Assembly: GCA_036785705.1 (NCBI GenBank)
Contig: JAWUZG010000139.1
Location: 124,001 to 188,000, forward strand
From: Acanthornis magna
Lineage: Eukaryota > Chordata > Aves > Passeriformes > Acanthizidae
DNA length: 64,000 nt
Direction: 5' to 3'
Below are positions 14,401 to 26,489 of this stretch, piece after piece (positions within the stretch are counted from its first letter, which is position 1; each line of letters starts with the position of its first letter). The notes below the pieces were generated by a model, which ran no database searches, was not told where the DNA came from, and worked only from the letters and a program-made list of their open reading frames with translations. Made by a program: the position numbers and the translations under genes.

Positions 14401-14980
14401 CCATCTGCTTCTAATTTTCCCTAACCCAGTAAAAGATATATGTAACCAGAATTGTCTATCTGTTTACATTGCAAGTACCAAAGTTAAATAAAGAACAGCA
14501 CAGCATTCAAACTTGGCAAAAGGCAAAGCAGGATCTGTCAGTGGGAACAGATTTTGCCTTCCTGATTCATGTGGCAATAGAGCAAAGGTGGCCACCACTC
14601 TTTAATGTACTTATGGTATAACTGTTTTATTAGAACAAGGGAAGCTATTCCTAACACTCATTCACTGGATTTGTCTCTGAGAAAGAGGTTATGATTGTCA
14701 CAGGAAGGGTGCCAATAGGTGGGATTGATAGGTGACAGAAGTGTCCCTGAAAGAGCTGTCTGAGCCCTGGTGGGCTCCCTGTGGCTGGTGGAGCTCATGA
14801 TACCTGGTCAAGGGGAAGGTGAGAAGCCCTAGGCAAGGGAATGATGCCTCAGTGATCCTGCAGGATGCATTTTGGGTGAGTGATTTGGATTGTTTTGCTA
14901 TTAGTTGTCTAATTCAGCCAAAACTAGTTGAGCAGAGAGGAGGACATTAGATTTCAGTGGTATTTATCCTTCCTAAGAGT
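11500..14980. other. Single-copy non-coding DNA with small simple repeats
   Basis: No gene recognised. A 7-bp unit GGTAGTA is repeated three times at 11967-11987. Short A-, T- and G-rich runs occur near 11896-11920, 12408-12432 and 12610-12640. The piece at 13990-14330 is GC-richer and has overlapping open frames on both strands (up to about 104 codons), but no protein family is suggested by either translation. Confidence 0.6.
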
Positions 14981-14984
14981 GTTA

Positions 14985-15175
14985 CAGCTATTGGATGCTG
15001 GTAAAGGATTCATGCTTAAATTTGTCGGTAATAAATGCAAAACAAAACAGAGAAGCCAGCTCTCGACGTCATGTGTTGTTAATCGGTGGAAATCCTTGCC
15101 GCAGGCCATTGTGTGTATTAAAACATCACGCAAATTCCTGACAGTGTTCTCTGGAGAATTAGTAAATGAGTGAAA
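14985..15175 (+). pseudogene. Probable decayed non-LTR retrotransposon (CR1/L2-like) reverse-transcriptase C-terminal remnant
   Basis: The plus-strand translation contains VVNRWKSLPQAIV at 15075-15113, preceded by a basic stretch (KCKTKQRSQ) and followed by a short K/R- and F-containing tail ending in a stop. In CR1- and L2-type LINEs the end of ORF2 typically carries a motif of the form VVxxWNxLPxxVV followed by a region of the pattern S-x-x-x-F-K-x-x-L. The match here includes V-V-N, W, S-L-P and a trailing V. The open frame covers about 80 codons, but no catalytic reverse-transcriptase motif is present, so this would be a 5'-truncated fossil. The nearby CpGs fit old exonic sequence. A cellular exon cannot be excluded. 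Confidence 0.4.
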
Positions 15176-15290
15176 GCATGCTTGGCTTAAGAAAAGCTGT
15201 GGCTGTAAATGTTTGGAGTACAGAGAGTACTTGAAGGAAGTGTAGTTCCTTCTCTTCCTCTGCCTGTTTCTGAGGCTTTGCCTTAGCCTC

Positions 15291-15838
15291 TGTCATGGTT
15301 TAACCCCAGCCAGCAGCCGAGCCCCAGGCAGCTGCTCGCTCTCTCCCCCACCAGTGGGACTGGGGAGAGAATGGGAAGGGTAAAAATGAGGAAACTCGTG
15401 GGTTGAGATAAAGACAGTTTAATAGGGAAAGCAAAAGTCAAACACACAAGCAAAGGAAAACAAGGAATTAATTCAGTGTTTCCCAAGGGCCCCATCACAG
15501 GTAACAGTGACTTGGGGAGGCAAAAGCCATCACTTCAGATGTTCCCCTTCTTCCTACTATATCCCCCCTCCCCTGAGCAGGATGTCACATGGTCTGGCAT
15601 TTCCCTTTGGTCAGTTTGGGTCACCTGTCCCAGCTGTGTCTCCTCCCATGCACCTCCAGCCTCCTCACCAGCATGGCTGTAGGAAAAGCAGCAAAGACCT
15701 TGGCTCTGTGTATGCCCTGCTCAGCAGTAACAAAAACATCTCTGTATTATCATCACCATGTTCAGCACAAATCTGAAACTAAGCCCCATATGAGCCACTG
15801 TGAAGAAAACCAACTGTACTGCAGCCAAAACCAGCACA
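15291..15838 (-). mobile_element. Endogenous retrovirus LTR (avian ERVL-like), probably solo
   Basis: On the minus strand the element begins TGTGCTGGTTTTGGCTG and ends GGTTAAACCATGACA, a TG...CA pair about 548 bp apart. It carries modules I recognise from an abundant neoavian LTR: a stretch reading GGGACAGGTGACCCAAACTG, and a polyadenylation signal ATTAAA (plus 15418-15423) followed by CTGTCTTTATCTCAACC and then a pyrimidine-rich 3' end. No retroviral coding sequence is adjacent on either side, so it looks like a solo LTR. Flanking bases do not form an obvious target duplication (CCTC before, GTAAG after), suggesting mutation or recombination. Related copies lie at 57365-57736 and 59098-59435. 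Confidence 0.88.
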
Positions 15839-17649
15839 GTAAGATTCCTCATGGCTCTGTTTTTGTGGTTTTGTTGAGTGCTTTGCCTGATGTATTGCTC
15901 ACAACCTTTTTCCTGTATATCTTTGCTTACAGTGTCATGTGTTTGTATATCCAATGATTTCTAGTCCCGAGAAGACAGCTGGTTTTTATTTGTTTAAGTA
16001 AGATTATTTCAGAAAGTAATTTCCAGAAAAACTGTTCCAGAAAAAACTCTTCCAAAGAGTTTGGAAGACTGCTATCAGCAAATGCTCTAGACAAGAAAAG
16101 TAATATTAGGAGAACATGAAAGCACCAACTTTTTTTTTCAGGTGCTTTTTCCGGTTGGAAGAGGAAAGCTGGGACAGAGGGCACTCAAGGGCTCTCTCTT
16201 GACACTCCTTTCCTTCTACAAATGCTCTTATGCTATTCTTGCTTTTACTCTTGCCACAACCTTATCCTCAGTATAAAACTGAACAAAGAGAATTTTCAAA
16301 TGAATCAAACTAGAAAGCCTTTTTGAAGTATTTTCCAAGACATCTTGTCCATGCCCTATCACTCAAAAAGAGGTCTTAATTTCATCCTATATTATCACAG
16401 AGCTATGTCAAAAATATTTGTAGGAATAGAAATTGTTGCCACCTGGAGCCAGGTAACTATTATTTCACATTCCTCAGGTCTGTGGGAAATATATTGTAAT
16501 TATTTTTTACTTAATTTATCTATATTTTCCATCAATTTCATTTAAGTTTATTAGTCTATATTAAATGTTTTTGAGGAGGAAGATCTCTTTGCTTTCTCTT
16601 CCGATCTTGTGAATGGAGCCATCCAAAAGCACTGCCATTTTCCTCTTAAAAAGACCAACCGAACAAAACAACCCACTCACATTGTAAAACAGACTTAAAA
16701 CTGTCCTGGCAAAAATCTCTTAAAGTGAAGAGTTTCTATCTTTTTCGTCCTTCCTTACATGTTTAAGCTGGTGACTTAAGTTCACATACAGACTGATACA
16801 TTTTACCTTTTGACACAGAAAGAAGGTAAAATGAATAGCGCCATAGATTAAAGTGCTCTGTGACCAGAGGTAGAGCCAAGATCTTCAGTGACAACCTTTA
16901 TAATATTGGGCAACAAACCACAACAACAGTTGCTATGTCAGGCCCATGAATATGTGTCTGAGTTATAGCACGTTTTTAACAGTTTGCTAGCTTTGATTTC
17001 AAGGTGTCAGGCAATGCTAAAGCCTCTGCATTTCAGTGTGACGTTGCAGTGATTAAACTTCTAGCCTGAATTTGGTTAGCTTCAGCTTCCATTGATGTGA
17101 ATTCTTATGAGTTTGTCTGAGGAAAAAGCAAAGAGTATCTTCCGCACTGAGTCTATGCACTAACTGCCTCCTTATCGCATCTTAAATAAACTAAACAGGT
17201 TGTTTGATGTAGATGCTTCCAACATGAGTAGTCTCATTAAGATAATTGAAGCTTCCTGTGGGGAAACGATGCACACCTTGCTTGTGCATAAGCCAGTGCT
17301 TGCCTGCTGCTGACTGGAGAATATGTGTAATGTGTCCCATTTTGTTATGCATTTCCACGGATAAAGAATGCCCTCAAAGTTACAAGTGTGACTTAATGGT
17401 GTCCAAGACCTATAGAGATGAAAGGAGCTTCCTAGGAAAACAATTTTTCTCTAGATTTTCTGGTGCTGGAGCTATTAGCAGCTGTTTTCAGCAAAGTAGG
17501 AGATGGTCATACTGCAGTCTTTTGCCACTGTGAAGGTGTGAGACTGAAAGATGTGTGAAAGTTTTCTCCCTGGATGTTGACCGTGGTCGATATGTGGACC
17601 TCCTGTTTGATCTGCTTAATTTTCAGTTTCCTGGCTGTTTCCTTTGCAG

Positions 17650-17735
17650 TTTCCTAATTAATTTTGCAATATTCATCCCGACCTTATTGACTGTGCTCCT
17701 AGTCTGTGCTGTGAAAACTCAGCTGAGGAGAAAAG
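17650..17735 (+). other. Weak exon candidate with a hydrophobic, membrane-helix-like translation
   Basis: A pyrimidine-rich acceptor (CTGTTTCCTTTGCAG) ends at 17649 and a GTAAAA donor starts at 17736. In one frame the 86 bp between them are open. The translation starts FLINFAIF, continues through a run of about 20 hydrophobic residues (IPTLLTVLLVCAV), and ends in the basic stretch KTQLRRK. That order resembles a single membrane helix with a cytoplasmic stop-transfer signal. I recognise no gene. Short open intervals with splice-like borders are common by chance in 64 kb, and hydrophobic translations arise easily from T-rich DNA, so this is more likely fortuitous than real. Confidence 0.12.
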
Positions 17736-20700
17736 GTAAAAAATAAGCCTTTTGCTATTCATATGCTTCACCCTCATAACCATCTTATCCTAGAAACAAA
17801 CTGGAGAAGTGGTCTTTTAGGCCTTCTTTAAGTCAGGTGCAATTTCTTCAGCAAATGTGATTTTTTCTTATGCAATCCTCATCCTGTTCCTTCACTGCTG
17901 TGTGTTTCTAAAGCAAAATGGGCAATGCCCCCTCTGCTGTCCTAGCAGACACATCCTAGTGAGTTGCACTTGCTCCCATTAGCAGATCTACTGATGCCAG
18001 TGAGAACATGTTGCAAAAAGCAAATGTCTATTTAGCTATTGTTATCTACTTGTTTATAGTCATCATCTAATGCAGCTAACCTTGAAGGATGGCTCTTGAC
18101 ATGACCTTTAGGGATATTATATTTGATCTGTGTCTAAGTAGCAGTTCAGATAGTTTTGGTTTGGCCTTGGTCTTGAAATAAGGAAAGAGATTCTTCTTTG
18201 GAAAAACAATGCCAATTTGTCAGTAAATACAACTGTTTGTATTGAAAGGACAGTAAGTCACAGTCAGATTTTTGAATCTGTTAAACAAAGTGTGCTGCTT
18301 TTGACCTTTTAGGGTGTAACTGATTTGGGGGTCACAGTGATTCGATGTCAATCATCTTTCATGTGTACCGTGGAATCTCTGGTAAATCTGTTTAATCTAT
18401 ACTGGCTTGAGAAGGAAGAGAAAATGATCTGCTGAAGCTGATGTGAAAGGTGCATGTGTTGGGAGTGAATGGTGCTCCTTCTCACTAACCAGTCAGCTTG
18501 AGGAAGACAAGTAGCTGTACCTGTTTCTTGCAGGTCCTTGTAGTGACCCAAGTCCCTCCCTTTGGATGAGTGCACCTGTGCTTTAGGGCTGTATCACTTC
18601 CCTGCTGCCAGTCATCTGGAAGGGAGGAAATGCCTCTCCAGTGTTTTTTCACCCAAGTACACTGTCACTGCACACCACCTCAGCAAAAGCCAGCACTAAC
18701 CTGTGCCTTCATCCATGTTTTCACTCAATTTGCTGCACAACATATAGGATAATGTACGTGGCATGGAAACTGGGGCACATTTGGTGAAATCAGGAGTCTG
18801 CAGACACTGCTGCGGTGGCAGGAGGCTCTGTACCTTTATAAGATTGTACTCGGCTTAATCTGCACTTTCTCAGATCAGCTCTAAGTTTGTGAAACATTTT
18901 TGTTTATTGTATTTCCAAATGATATATTTAATTTCTATATACTCAGTGGAGTCTTGACTTGTATGAATGTTTATCCCACAGGCAGTGTTAAGTATCTTGC
19001 AAGCAGACCTGTCTGTGCTTTTCATGGTGTTCATTTATCTACATAGCCCACTCAAGGCTGTTTCAGCACAGGAAATGCTGAAAATGCACAGTGCTTCAAC
19101 AGTGTATGAGCTGTTTATCTTCAGATGTACTTTTCAGGGTCTGGTTTGTGTGGTGCACTGAAGAAAACAGATCAAAGTGACATATCCTGTAATTTCATTA
19201 CCTTTGTCTTACAAATTTTGTTTGGGCCTGTTCTCAATAGAATAGCACTGGGACCAAAACAGATATTTGAAAAATCTTTGAAGTTTGGAACGTATGGGAG
19301 GTAGAACAGACTTGTGACAGTAGACTCTGCTTGAAAGCTAAGCTGGTAATTTAATATACCGAATGCATTATGGAAACTGTTCATGTTTAGAAGCATCGAT
19401 AAAGAATCAGTTCCTAAAGAAAACCAAACGCTGTCTTAGATTTGCACAAATGCTCAGTTCCTGTGTTGGCAGTGAAACATATTTATCCTAGAACCACTTT
19501 TTGATGCTCCTTAGTTCTTTACATCCTGTCTAGTTATTAGCAGCAAACCTCATGTAAAGCAGCTGAGAAATGTTGCCAGGCCAGAAACTAAACTCTGTGT
19601 TATATCCTTTTGAATGTTTGACTAATAGACAAGGAAGATAGCTTCCAGCTAAGGCACAGAATGTCTCATCTTTCTAAGCTGAAATTATTAATTTTACTGA
19701 GTTCTCACAAAGCACAACAAAGTACACAATATAATAAGGAGTCCTGTAAAGAAGTTTTCTGTGCTTTTAATTCTCCTTGAAATCAGGAATGGGCATCAAT
19801 GATCAAGTTTTCAACTGAGTCTGGGTTTTCTTGAAAGATCAGATCCTTAAATTTTTGGTGGGATTGTTATTCCCAATTTTAAAAATTTTTTACTTTGGTT
19901 TTTCTGAAAAACAAGCTAAATAGAAATCATAAAATGGCTTATTATTTTATTTGTAAGTATTGAAATGGATATTTGTAGTTTAAAAGTGCAGATTTATACT
20001 TTCAAATTCCTAAAGGCATGGTAATTTCTGTGTGCATCTCCTGAATACTTTTTCAGAGTAAGTCTAGACCAAACTGTAAAAACCATAAATGAAACTTCAA
20101 TTTTGTATAGAGATAGGTGAACGAGTTACAGAAAAGAACACATGGAAGTTTTCCATTTCTAATACCCTTCAGAAATAACTCTTCATGGATCAATATTTGG
20201 TCTGGTACAAAATGTGTGATGCTGTTGATTAATCCAGCCAGGTTTGCTTAAACTGAATAGCCTAAAGTCATTCTTAAAGCTCAGAGAAAATGTGACTAAA
20301 AATGAGAAATGAAATAAAACAAGAATTTGAAAGTATTCCTTCACTAGTAATTATTAAGTCCTCTGTTTGGATCTAGGTAAAAATTTATATTCAGCTCTGC
20401 CTGATTCATTGCAGTGAGAGCTCTGTATGTCCAGAAAAACCCTGAAATGTTCAATTGATGAGCAGTGTTGGCCAGAATATAGTTTGCCATGCATGTTGCT
20501 TTTAGATTTAGGAAAAGTAAACATTTTTGTTTTGAATATTTTAAACCTGAAAATAGATGTAACATGGGAAATGTGATCCTTATTCTGATCCTATTTCAGA
20601 TTATGTTAAAATTAGCTTTAATACCATGCTTTAGCTGGTGGTATGTTTTGAAAAGAACAATTTATGGCAAGTATGTTTTCCTATTTTGGTGTTTCTGAAC

Positions 20701-21003
20701 ATAGTTATATGACCTATGGCAATCAGGGAATTAGATGTTATATACTTTCAAATAAGGAAACTAAATTTTATATATTCTTCCTAATTGTGGGGAATTCCCT
20801 CTCCACGTACTACAGGAAAATCTAGTTGAGTTGATGGTTATAGCTGTGGAAAGAAATATTCATGGAAATATTAGTGAAAAATATGGAAAGGTGGTGCTTC
20901 ACTCAGGATTTAGAGAGATCTATAGTCTTTTCCTTGGTGCTTTCAGGCCGTAACTTGCAAGTCTTACTTGACTGAGTCCCTGGTTCTCTCTTCAGGAGCT
21001 GAA

Positions 21004-21028
21004 TGAGGAGCCAGAAGATGGCTCCTCA
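21004..21028. repeat. Perfect 9-bp inverted repeat (GC-rich hairpin)
   Basis: The arms TGAGGAGCC (21004-21012) and GGCTCCTCA (21020-21028) are exact reverse complements separated by a 7-nt loop. It lies in a locally GC-richer stretch. No T-run follows that would suggest a Pol III terminator, and the arms are too short for a microRNA precursor. Confidence 0.8.
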
Positions 21029-22169
21029 GTTCTCATCTCAGCTGGCCAAACTTCTCAGGGCCACATCCCAGGCTGCATCAGACTCATTATTCTTGATCAC
21101 TCGTACCTCATGTCCCCACGTGGAGGGAGGGAAGTACTTCTCACCCATGTGGGGCTGCTGGGAAGGTCAATGCTTTGTGAGACTGTGGTGCCCTTGAATA
21201 TCAGAGGAACCAAGGAAGTAACAAAGACTGATCTTTTATTACATAGATCTTGGTGTCCATTCCTCGTGATTTTTTTCCTACACATCTTTGCTATATTCTT
21301 GATATGTTCCCTGTGCCTGCTTCTGAAGACTGCATGCTGGGAAGAAGTGACACTGCTGCTTGGCTTTAGGGGCTCGCCTTTTCCTGCACGACTGTGCAGG
21401 CGCCCAGGATGATGCTATGATCAACATCACAGCACCAGCTTCCTTTCTCAACTCTTAGTTGCTTCAGAAATTTATAAGATGCGGGAGGCCACCTTAAAGT
21501 CATAAATAGCTATGCACTGACGCTGTTTTCATGTCATCAAAAGTCTTTTTGAGCACACTTGCATGGGTGAGCATGGTCAGTACCCACACCCACATCTTAA
21601 TTTTTAGTGGCATACATGCATGTAAAAGTCCACCAGCATGGACCTGTGTTTGTATCCCATAAAGTTCTGTGCTTGTCACCTGCACAGCAAAAAATGTGCA
21701 TATGATTTTTTTCCCAGATGTGCAGATTTTAGTTTGCTTTGCAAATTCTGTGTTTCTATCTAAGCTTTTAGTTATAGTTTGATTTTGATCTCCTAGGCTG
21801 CTCCACTGCAGTGATATTTTGATGTCTGGAATGTGACATTTCCATGCATATCAATTTCAGAAAGAACTGGCTAAATGTATACACTCTGTAGGTATGGAGA
21901 CTACTTAAATATTCCTTAAGTCCTCTGGGGTCTGAGTTTTGGCAGCAGTTTTGTCCTCTGACAGTAAAGCCTGAGAAAAGGAAAACAGAGATGAGGAAAT
22001 AAACTTGAAGGAGCTCCTTGTGAACGCTGACATTAGCTCAGTAAGGCTGATCTCCATCAGCCCCGTCTATACTCAGTGGAGGAGATGGCATTTGTCCTCC
22101 ACAGAGGGAGTCAGAACAGTCAGATTAGGCTTTGCTGGTGGATATTTTTTTCTCCATTGACTGGAGACT

Positions 22170-22420
22170 ATTTCAACACATTATCTACACCTGATTAAAT
22201 TAACCTTGATGAGTATTCTTTCTGATGGACTAATCTAAGAACTGAGTTCCAGTCATTAGGAAAGCTGATATGCGAATGGGATCTCTGTATCTTGGGCAAC
22301 TTACCCTAAAGATCGGCAAATTAAGCAGCATTATGAAGTTCTTTGTAGATCATTTTGCATTAGGGCTGTGTAATTCTGAGTGGACTTTGATCTGTATTAC
22401 CGTAGACAGGACAGTTTAAT
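22170..22420. promoter_or_regulatory. Candidate conserved non-coding element
   Basis: This repeat-free block has clustered A/T-rich homeodomain-type cores (CCTGATTAAATTAACC near 22190, GGCAAATTAAGC near 22314, GTGTAATTC near 22369) and isolated CpGs in otherwise CpG-poor DNA. No frame is open across it. The style matches distal enhancers, but conservation was not tested. Confidence 0.22.
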
Positions 22421-23365
22421 GAACACAGGGGAAAAGAGAAATGAGCATTAAGAATAGGGGGGAGGAAGGAAAACAGTCTTATTTGAAACACTGGAGTTCT
22501 GACATGAAATCTTCAGTTTCTATTTTTTCCTCATTAAAACAGAGATGCATGTAATTTTCATTTACTGAGTGAAAAGGGAAATGTGGAGAAAGCAATCTTG
22601 TAAATGAAGGAGATGTTCATGGCAGGAAAACTAGCTAACCCTCACAGCTGGAATGTCTTCAGATGGCAGTGGTTCAATATCTGAAAGTACTGACCTTGTG
22701 TGGCCTTGTGGATTGCAAGAGAATTTCAGGAAATAACCTGAGCTAGAATGCTGGGTACTAATGGAACATTAGATACAAAAAGTTAGGCTCAGGCAATGTT
22801 ATGATTGCAAGCAGAAAAACAAATTGGAGAACAAACTCATTCACAGTATACTTACTATACTCTAATTACATCATTGAGTACTGCTGATGATGTTTGGGTT
22901 CTTTCTTACAATTTGAATGGGTGGTTCCATGCGGAAGAAATATTTATATTTATGTTTTATTCTTGTGACAATTTATCAGTTACATATAGCATCGCAGGAA
23001 AATGAAAATGGGACTGACTCACTAGCTTTCATTTCGCTGTAAAGAAACTGAAGTTGTGTTCTTTTGCTTGATGCGGTGTTGTAATACTCTTTCATGTAGA
23101 GAACAGCTTCTGTTATGCAAGATGGCATACCTTTCTGAGGGTGTTAAGGGAACCACATTCCTAGGGTATTCCCTAGAGGTGCTCTGTTGTCGAAAATGCA
23201 TAGTCTTGTTGGGAAGCCCATCTCTTTTGGAAAAATGAGAGCACCACATTCCTGCACTATCACTTCTGTGAAGCTGGTGCATCACAATGGGAAAGTGCAC
23301 TTTGATACTTGTGCAGTAACAAAATTTGTGTCAGCTCCTGTAATATAATACATAAATTGGTGTAT

Positions 23366-23805
23366 TTGGTTTGTGTGGCCAGGTTATTACAGGGTGGGCT
23401 ACAGGGGTGGCTTCTGTGAAAAGTCTTCCCCATGTCCAGCAGAGTCAGTTGGCTCCAAGATGGAGCCACGAGCAGGCCAAGGCTGAAGCCATCAGAGACA
23501 GTGATAGCACCTCTGGGATACCAGAGTTGAGAAGTGGGAGATAAAAAGCTGTGTGACTTCAGCCAGAGGGAAGTGTGAGAATAGCCCCATTTCTCATTGT
23601 CCTAGTCTGATGTGAGTGGTAATAAATTGTACTAATTTCCCTGTGACTCACCTGTTTTGCCCGTGACAGTAACTGGTCAGTGACTATCCCTGTCCCTATC
23701 TTTCCCCTCCACGAGCCTTTCATTATATTTTCTGTCCCCTGTCCAGCTGGGGAGGCGAATGGTAGAGTGGTGGGCACCCAGTGTACAGCCAATGTCAACC
23801 CACCA
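23366..23805 (+). mobile_element. Endogenous retrovirus LTR (avian), internally deleted solo copy
   Basis: The plus strand carries the ordered modules of a common avian ERV LTR. They are TTTGTGTGGCCAGG at the left, then GGGCTACAGGGGTGGCTTCT, a stretch around CCAAGATGGAGCCACGAGC, a TATA-like ATAAAAA at 23541, an AATAAA polyadenylation signal at 23621, TTTTGCCCGTGACAGTAACT, and a 3' end reading GTCAACCCACCA near 23805. In the fuller copies I remember, several hundred bases separate the TATA-proximal part from the AATAAA part. Here only about 80 bp do, so an internal deletion near 23590 is inferred. No gag, pol or env sequence flanks it. The left boundary is approximate and no target duplication was identified. 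Confidence 0.8.
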
Positions 23806-24828
23806 TGACTATCAATTTGACATCTGGTGACAGCAAGACAGGTTGAAAGAGCACTGCCAATCTTCCCTGGGAGTGCTTATGCGATATTGTCTCCTACAAC
23901 AGGTAAAACTGTGTCTGCCTCATGAGGATCATATTTCTTTCCTATCCTCAAAGAGGCAGGGTCACAGGAAACATTAAAACGGACTTGAGATAAAATATTT
24001 AGATTGGTATAAGAAATAAATATTAACTGTTGTCAGTTTGGGAGTTAAAATTACTCAGTATTGATTAGGAGTGTTCACATTTAAAAGTGCTTTGAAGTTT
24101 GTATGATGCAGAAATATCAGAAATACGTTTAATCAAAAGAGGGAAATCTTTTTCCTGCTCTTTGAGTGTGTTTGTATGTGTTGAAAAGAGGATGTTTGCA
24201 ATTTGGTGTCCTTAAGACTTAGTGAGGCACGTGCAGAGCACTCTGATACTGTTTCAGCTGCGCCCTGAACTATGTGCTTGTGTTTCTGCTGAGATTACAG
24301 TATGAGCATTCAACACTTTGCAGAATAAAGATTTATTTTTTTAGATGTTTGTGTAGTAGTTTAGCCAATTTGTACTGCTGGGGAGGATAGAGGGGGTTGT
24401 TTGTGGTTCATAGTCTTTATGTGAGATCCCCTTGAGGTCATGTGAATACGATCCATTGGCGCTGATAAGGAATGAGATCAGTGGGATTTAACCTCTGTCA
24501 TGCTTCTCTTCTACTACTAAACATCTATGTTCTACCAGTTCCACAATATTCATGTGACTGAATACCCATTTTAAGCAATGACTTCATCTATTTTGATTAA
24601 AAATTAGAAAGACAGGAAATGAGATGAGAGACACAGATCTCAGCTCTCACTTTGAGGAGAATGTTTCTTGTTTAAGAAAGGACTGCTTTCTGGTTTAAAA
24701 TATTATGCCAAGACAGCTGATTCAGTAGGGATAACTATATTAGCAGATTTACATAATCAAATGTAGTTCTCTCCCCCTTTCCCTCAAAAAAGTCACAGAT
24801 GCTGATGAAGACATTTAAAAAAAACCCC

Positions 24829-24848
24829 TTAAAGCAGAAATGCTTTAA
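24829..24848. repeat. Short perfect hairpin with GAAA loop
   Basis: TTAAAGCA and TGCTTTAA form a perfect 8-bp stem around a GAAA tetraloop, with A-runs upstream and T-runs downstream. The arms are short enough to arise by chance. GNRA-type loops are stable in RNA, but nothing shows that this is transcribed. Confidence 0.6.
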
Positions 24849-25769
24849 AACTTTTTTTAATATCAGTTCAGCTCACACCATTAATCCCTCATAATTCATA
24901 AGATCATGGTAAGTAAACAAGTAAATATTTAGTAAGTATTTAAAATTACTTCCTGTGTAAATTTCATGTTAATAAATTGAAAATATATTTCGATTAAGGG
25001 ATTAACAACATTTAGTCTTTGTAAGAATGGTTTATTGGATGGCACTGGTAAAAGTACAAAACACTTCAGGATGGAAACGGTGACATACAGAAAACATCTT
25101 AAGCTTTTATTTTTGCGTTCTAATTAATTCTACAATAGCATCAAAAGGCTTGAATTTACGGTAGTGCCACCCTGTAGAACTGCCTAAACACATTATGTGA
25201 AATGGTCTCTGCCTCAAATATATAATGGTAACAGCTAAGGCAACCAGGAAAAGAACCACAGTGAGGTGCAGAAAGGTGCTGAAGGAAATCCAAGAACACT
25301 GGGAAGTGAATCCGGGTTTTATAACACGGATTCAATGCTCAGTCCATTACCATATTGCAGCCACTCTGATTCCTATTTCTTATGGGACTTCTGTGTTTAT
25401 GGCAGGAATTTTGATGTTAGCTGGAAATAAAATGAAGTGCTTGGAGTCTAATTGTAGAAAAGCTTTAAAATAATTTGATTGCTTCACTGTGGACAATTCA
25501 AAACTTAAGGCAGGCACAGCAGTTCAGCTGAGGTGCTAACACTTAAGCTTAGCCCATGGTAATTTTCTCAAACATGTATCGCCTCAATATATATTCGGTT
25601 CTGTCAGAGACAGCTGCATATAAAAAGCATTATTGCAGTAAAATTTCCTGAAATTATATAACTATATAGGTGTTTGAAGCCAAGATATACTGTTTGTATT
25701 ATTTTGGTGAGTATATGTAAGTTCTTACTAATCAGATCATTGACTTTTTCTCAACCATGTCCAGTGCAC

Positions 25770-25803
25770 CATAAAAGGAATACGTGCATTTATTCCTTTT
25801 ATG
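25770..25803. repeat. Perfect 13-bp inverted repeat with 8-nt loop
   Basis: The arm CATAAAAGGAATA (25770-25782) is the exact reverse complement of TATTCCTTTTATG (25791-25803), separated by CGTGCATT. A 13-bp perfect stem is unusually long for local sequence. It is not flanked by target duplications or a transposon, so a MITE remnant is not supported. It is too short for a standard microRNA precursor. Confidence 0.85.
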
Positions 25804-26489
25804 ATCTGTTTAAATAGTATCTGCAAAGTTTCTAGTTTTCATTTATCTCACTTTGATTTGATGTAATTGTAATTGGATGAATGATTTGAAAGCATTTACA
25901 TTGCCCATGCCCTACTTCAAGCAGATCTCATTCAAAATCAGGTCTGTGTTTCTTTTCATCAGACACATTACATTGAGATATGCAGATTCTTCAGAATCAG
26001 AATATTAATAGGAAAGTGTGTATTTCATTTTTTATTCTATTGAGAGTATTTATTTCTGAATTTTGTATTATCATTTACATAATGTAAAAACAAAATTATA
26101 CTGTTTTTATAGCATAATAGATAGACCAATTAAAAGTTGAAATGAAAATTTTGATAGTGCTAAAAATGAACCCATAAAGCAATGTTGAGATCTCCAACCT
26201 GTCTTAATTTCTTAAGAAAGAACAAAAAGAAAAGATAGAAAAAGAAGTATTTCACAGTATTCTATGTGGTTAGAACAGTTCAGTTTTCATATGCCAGCAT
26301 TTAGAGTGATGAATTCAGAATTTGTCTACGATAAATAACGGCTTAAAAATTCAAATGCACGTTGCATTTCCTAGAATATTTGCAGATATAGATATATGAT
26401 ATTTGCACTTAAGATATATGAATAAAGCTTAAAATATAACTGCATATTTAGCATCAGTTTTATTCTTCATTTACTCTTCTGAATTTCAG

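Larger units (their letters stand above)
15845..23360. other. Single-copy non-coding DNA, no gene recognised
   Basis: Mostly AT-rich sequence without recognisable repeats. It contains a weak exon candidate (17650-17735), a GC-rich hairpin (21004-21028) and a block resembling a conserved element (22170-22420), each listed separately. The remaining open frames are short, often overlap on opposite strands, and match nothing I recognise. Confidence 0.6.
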
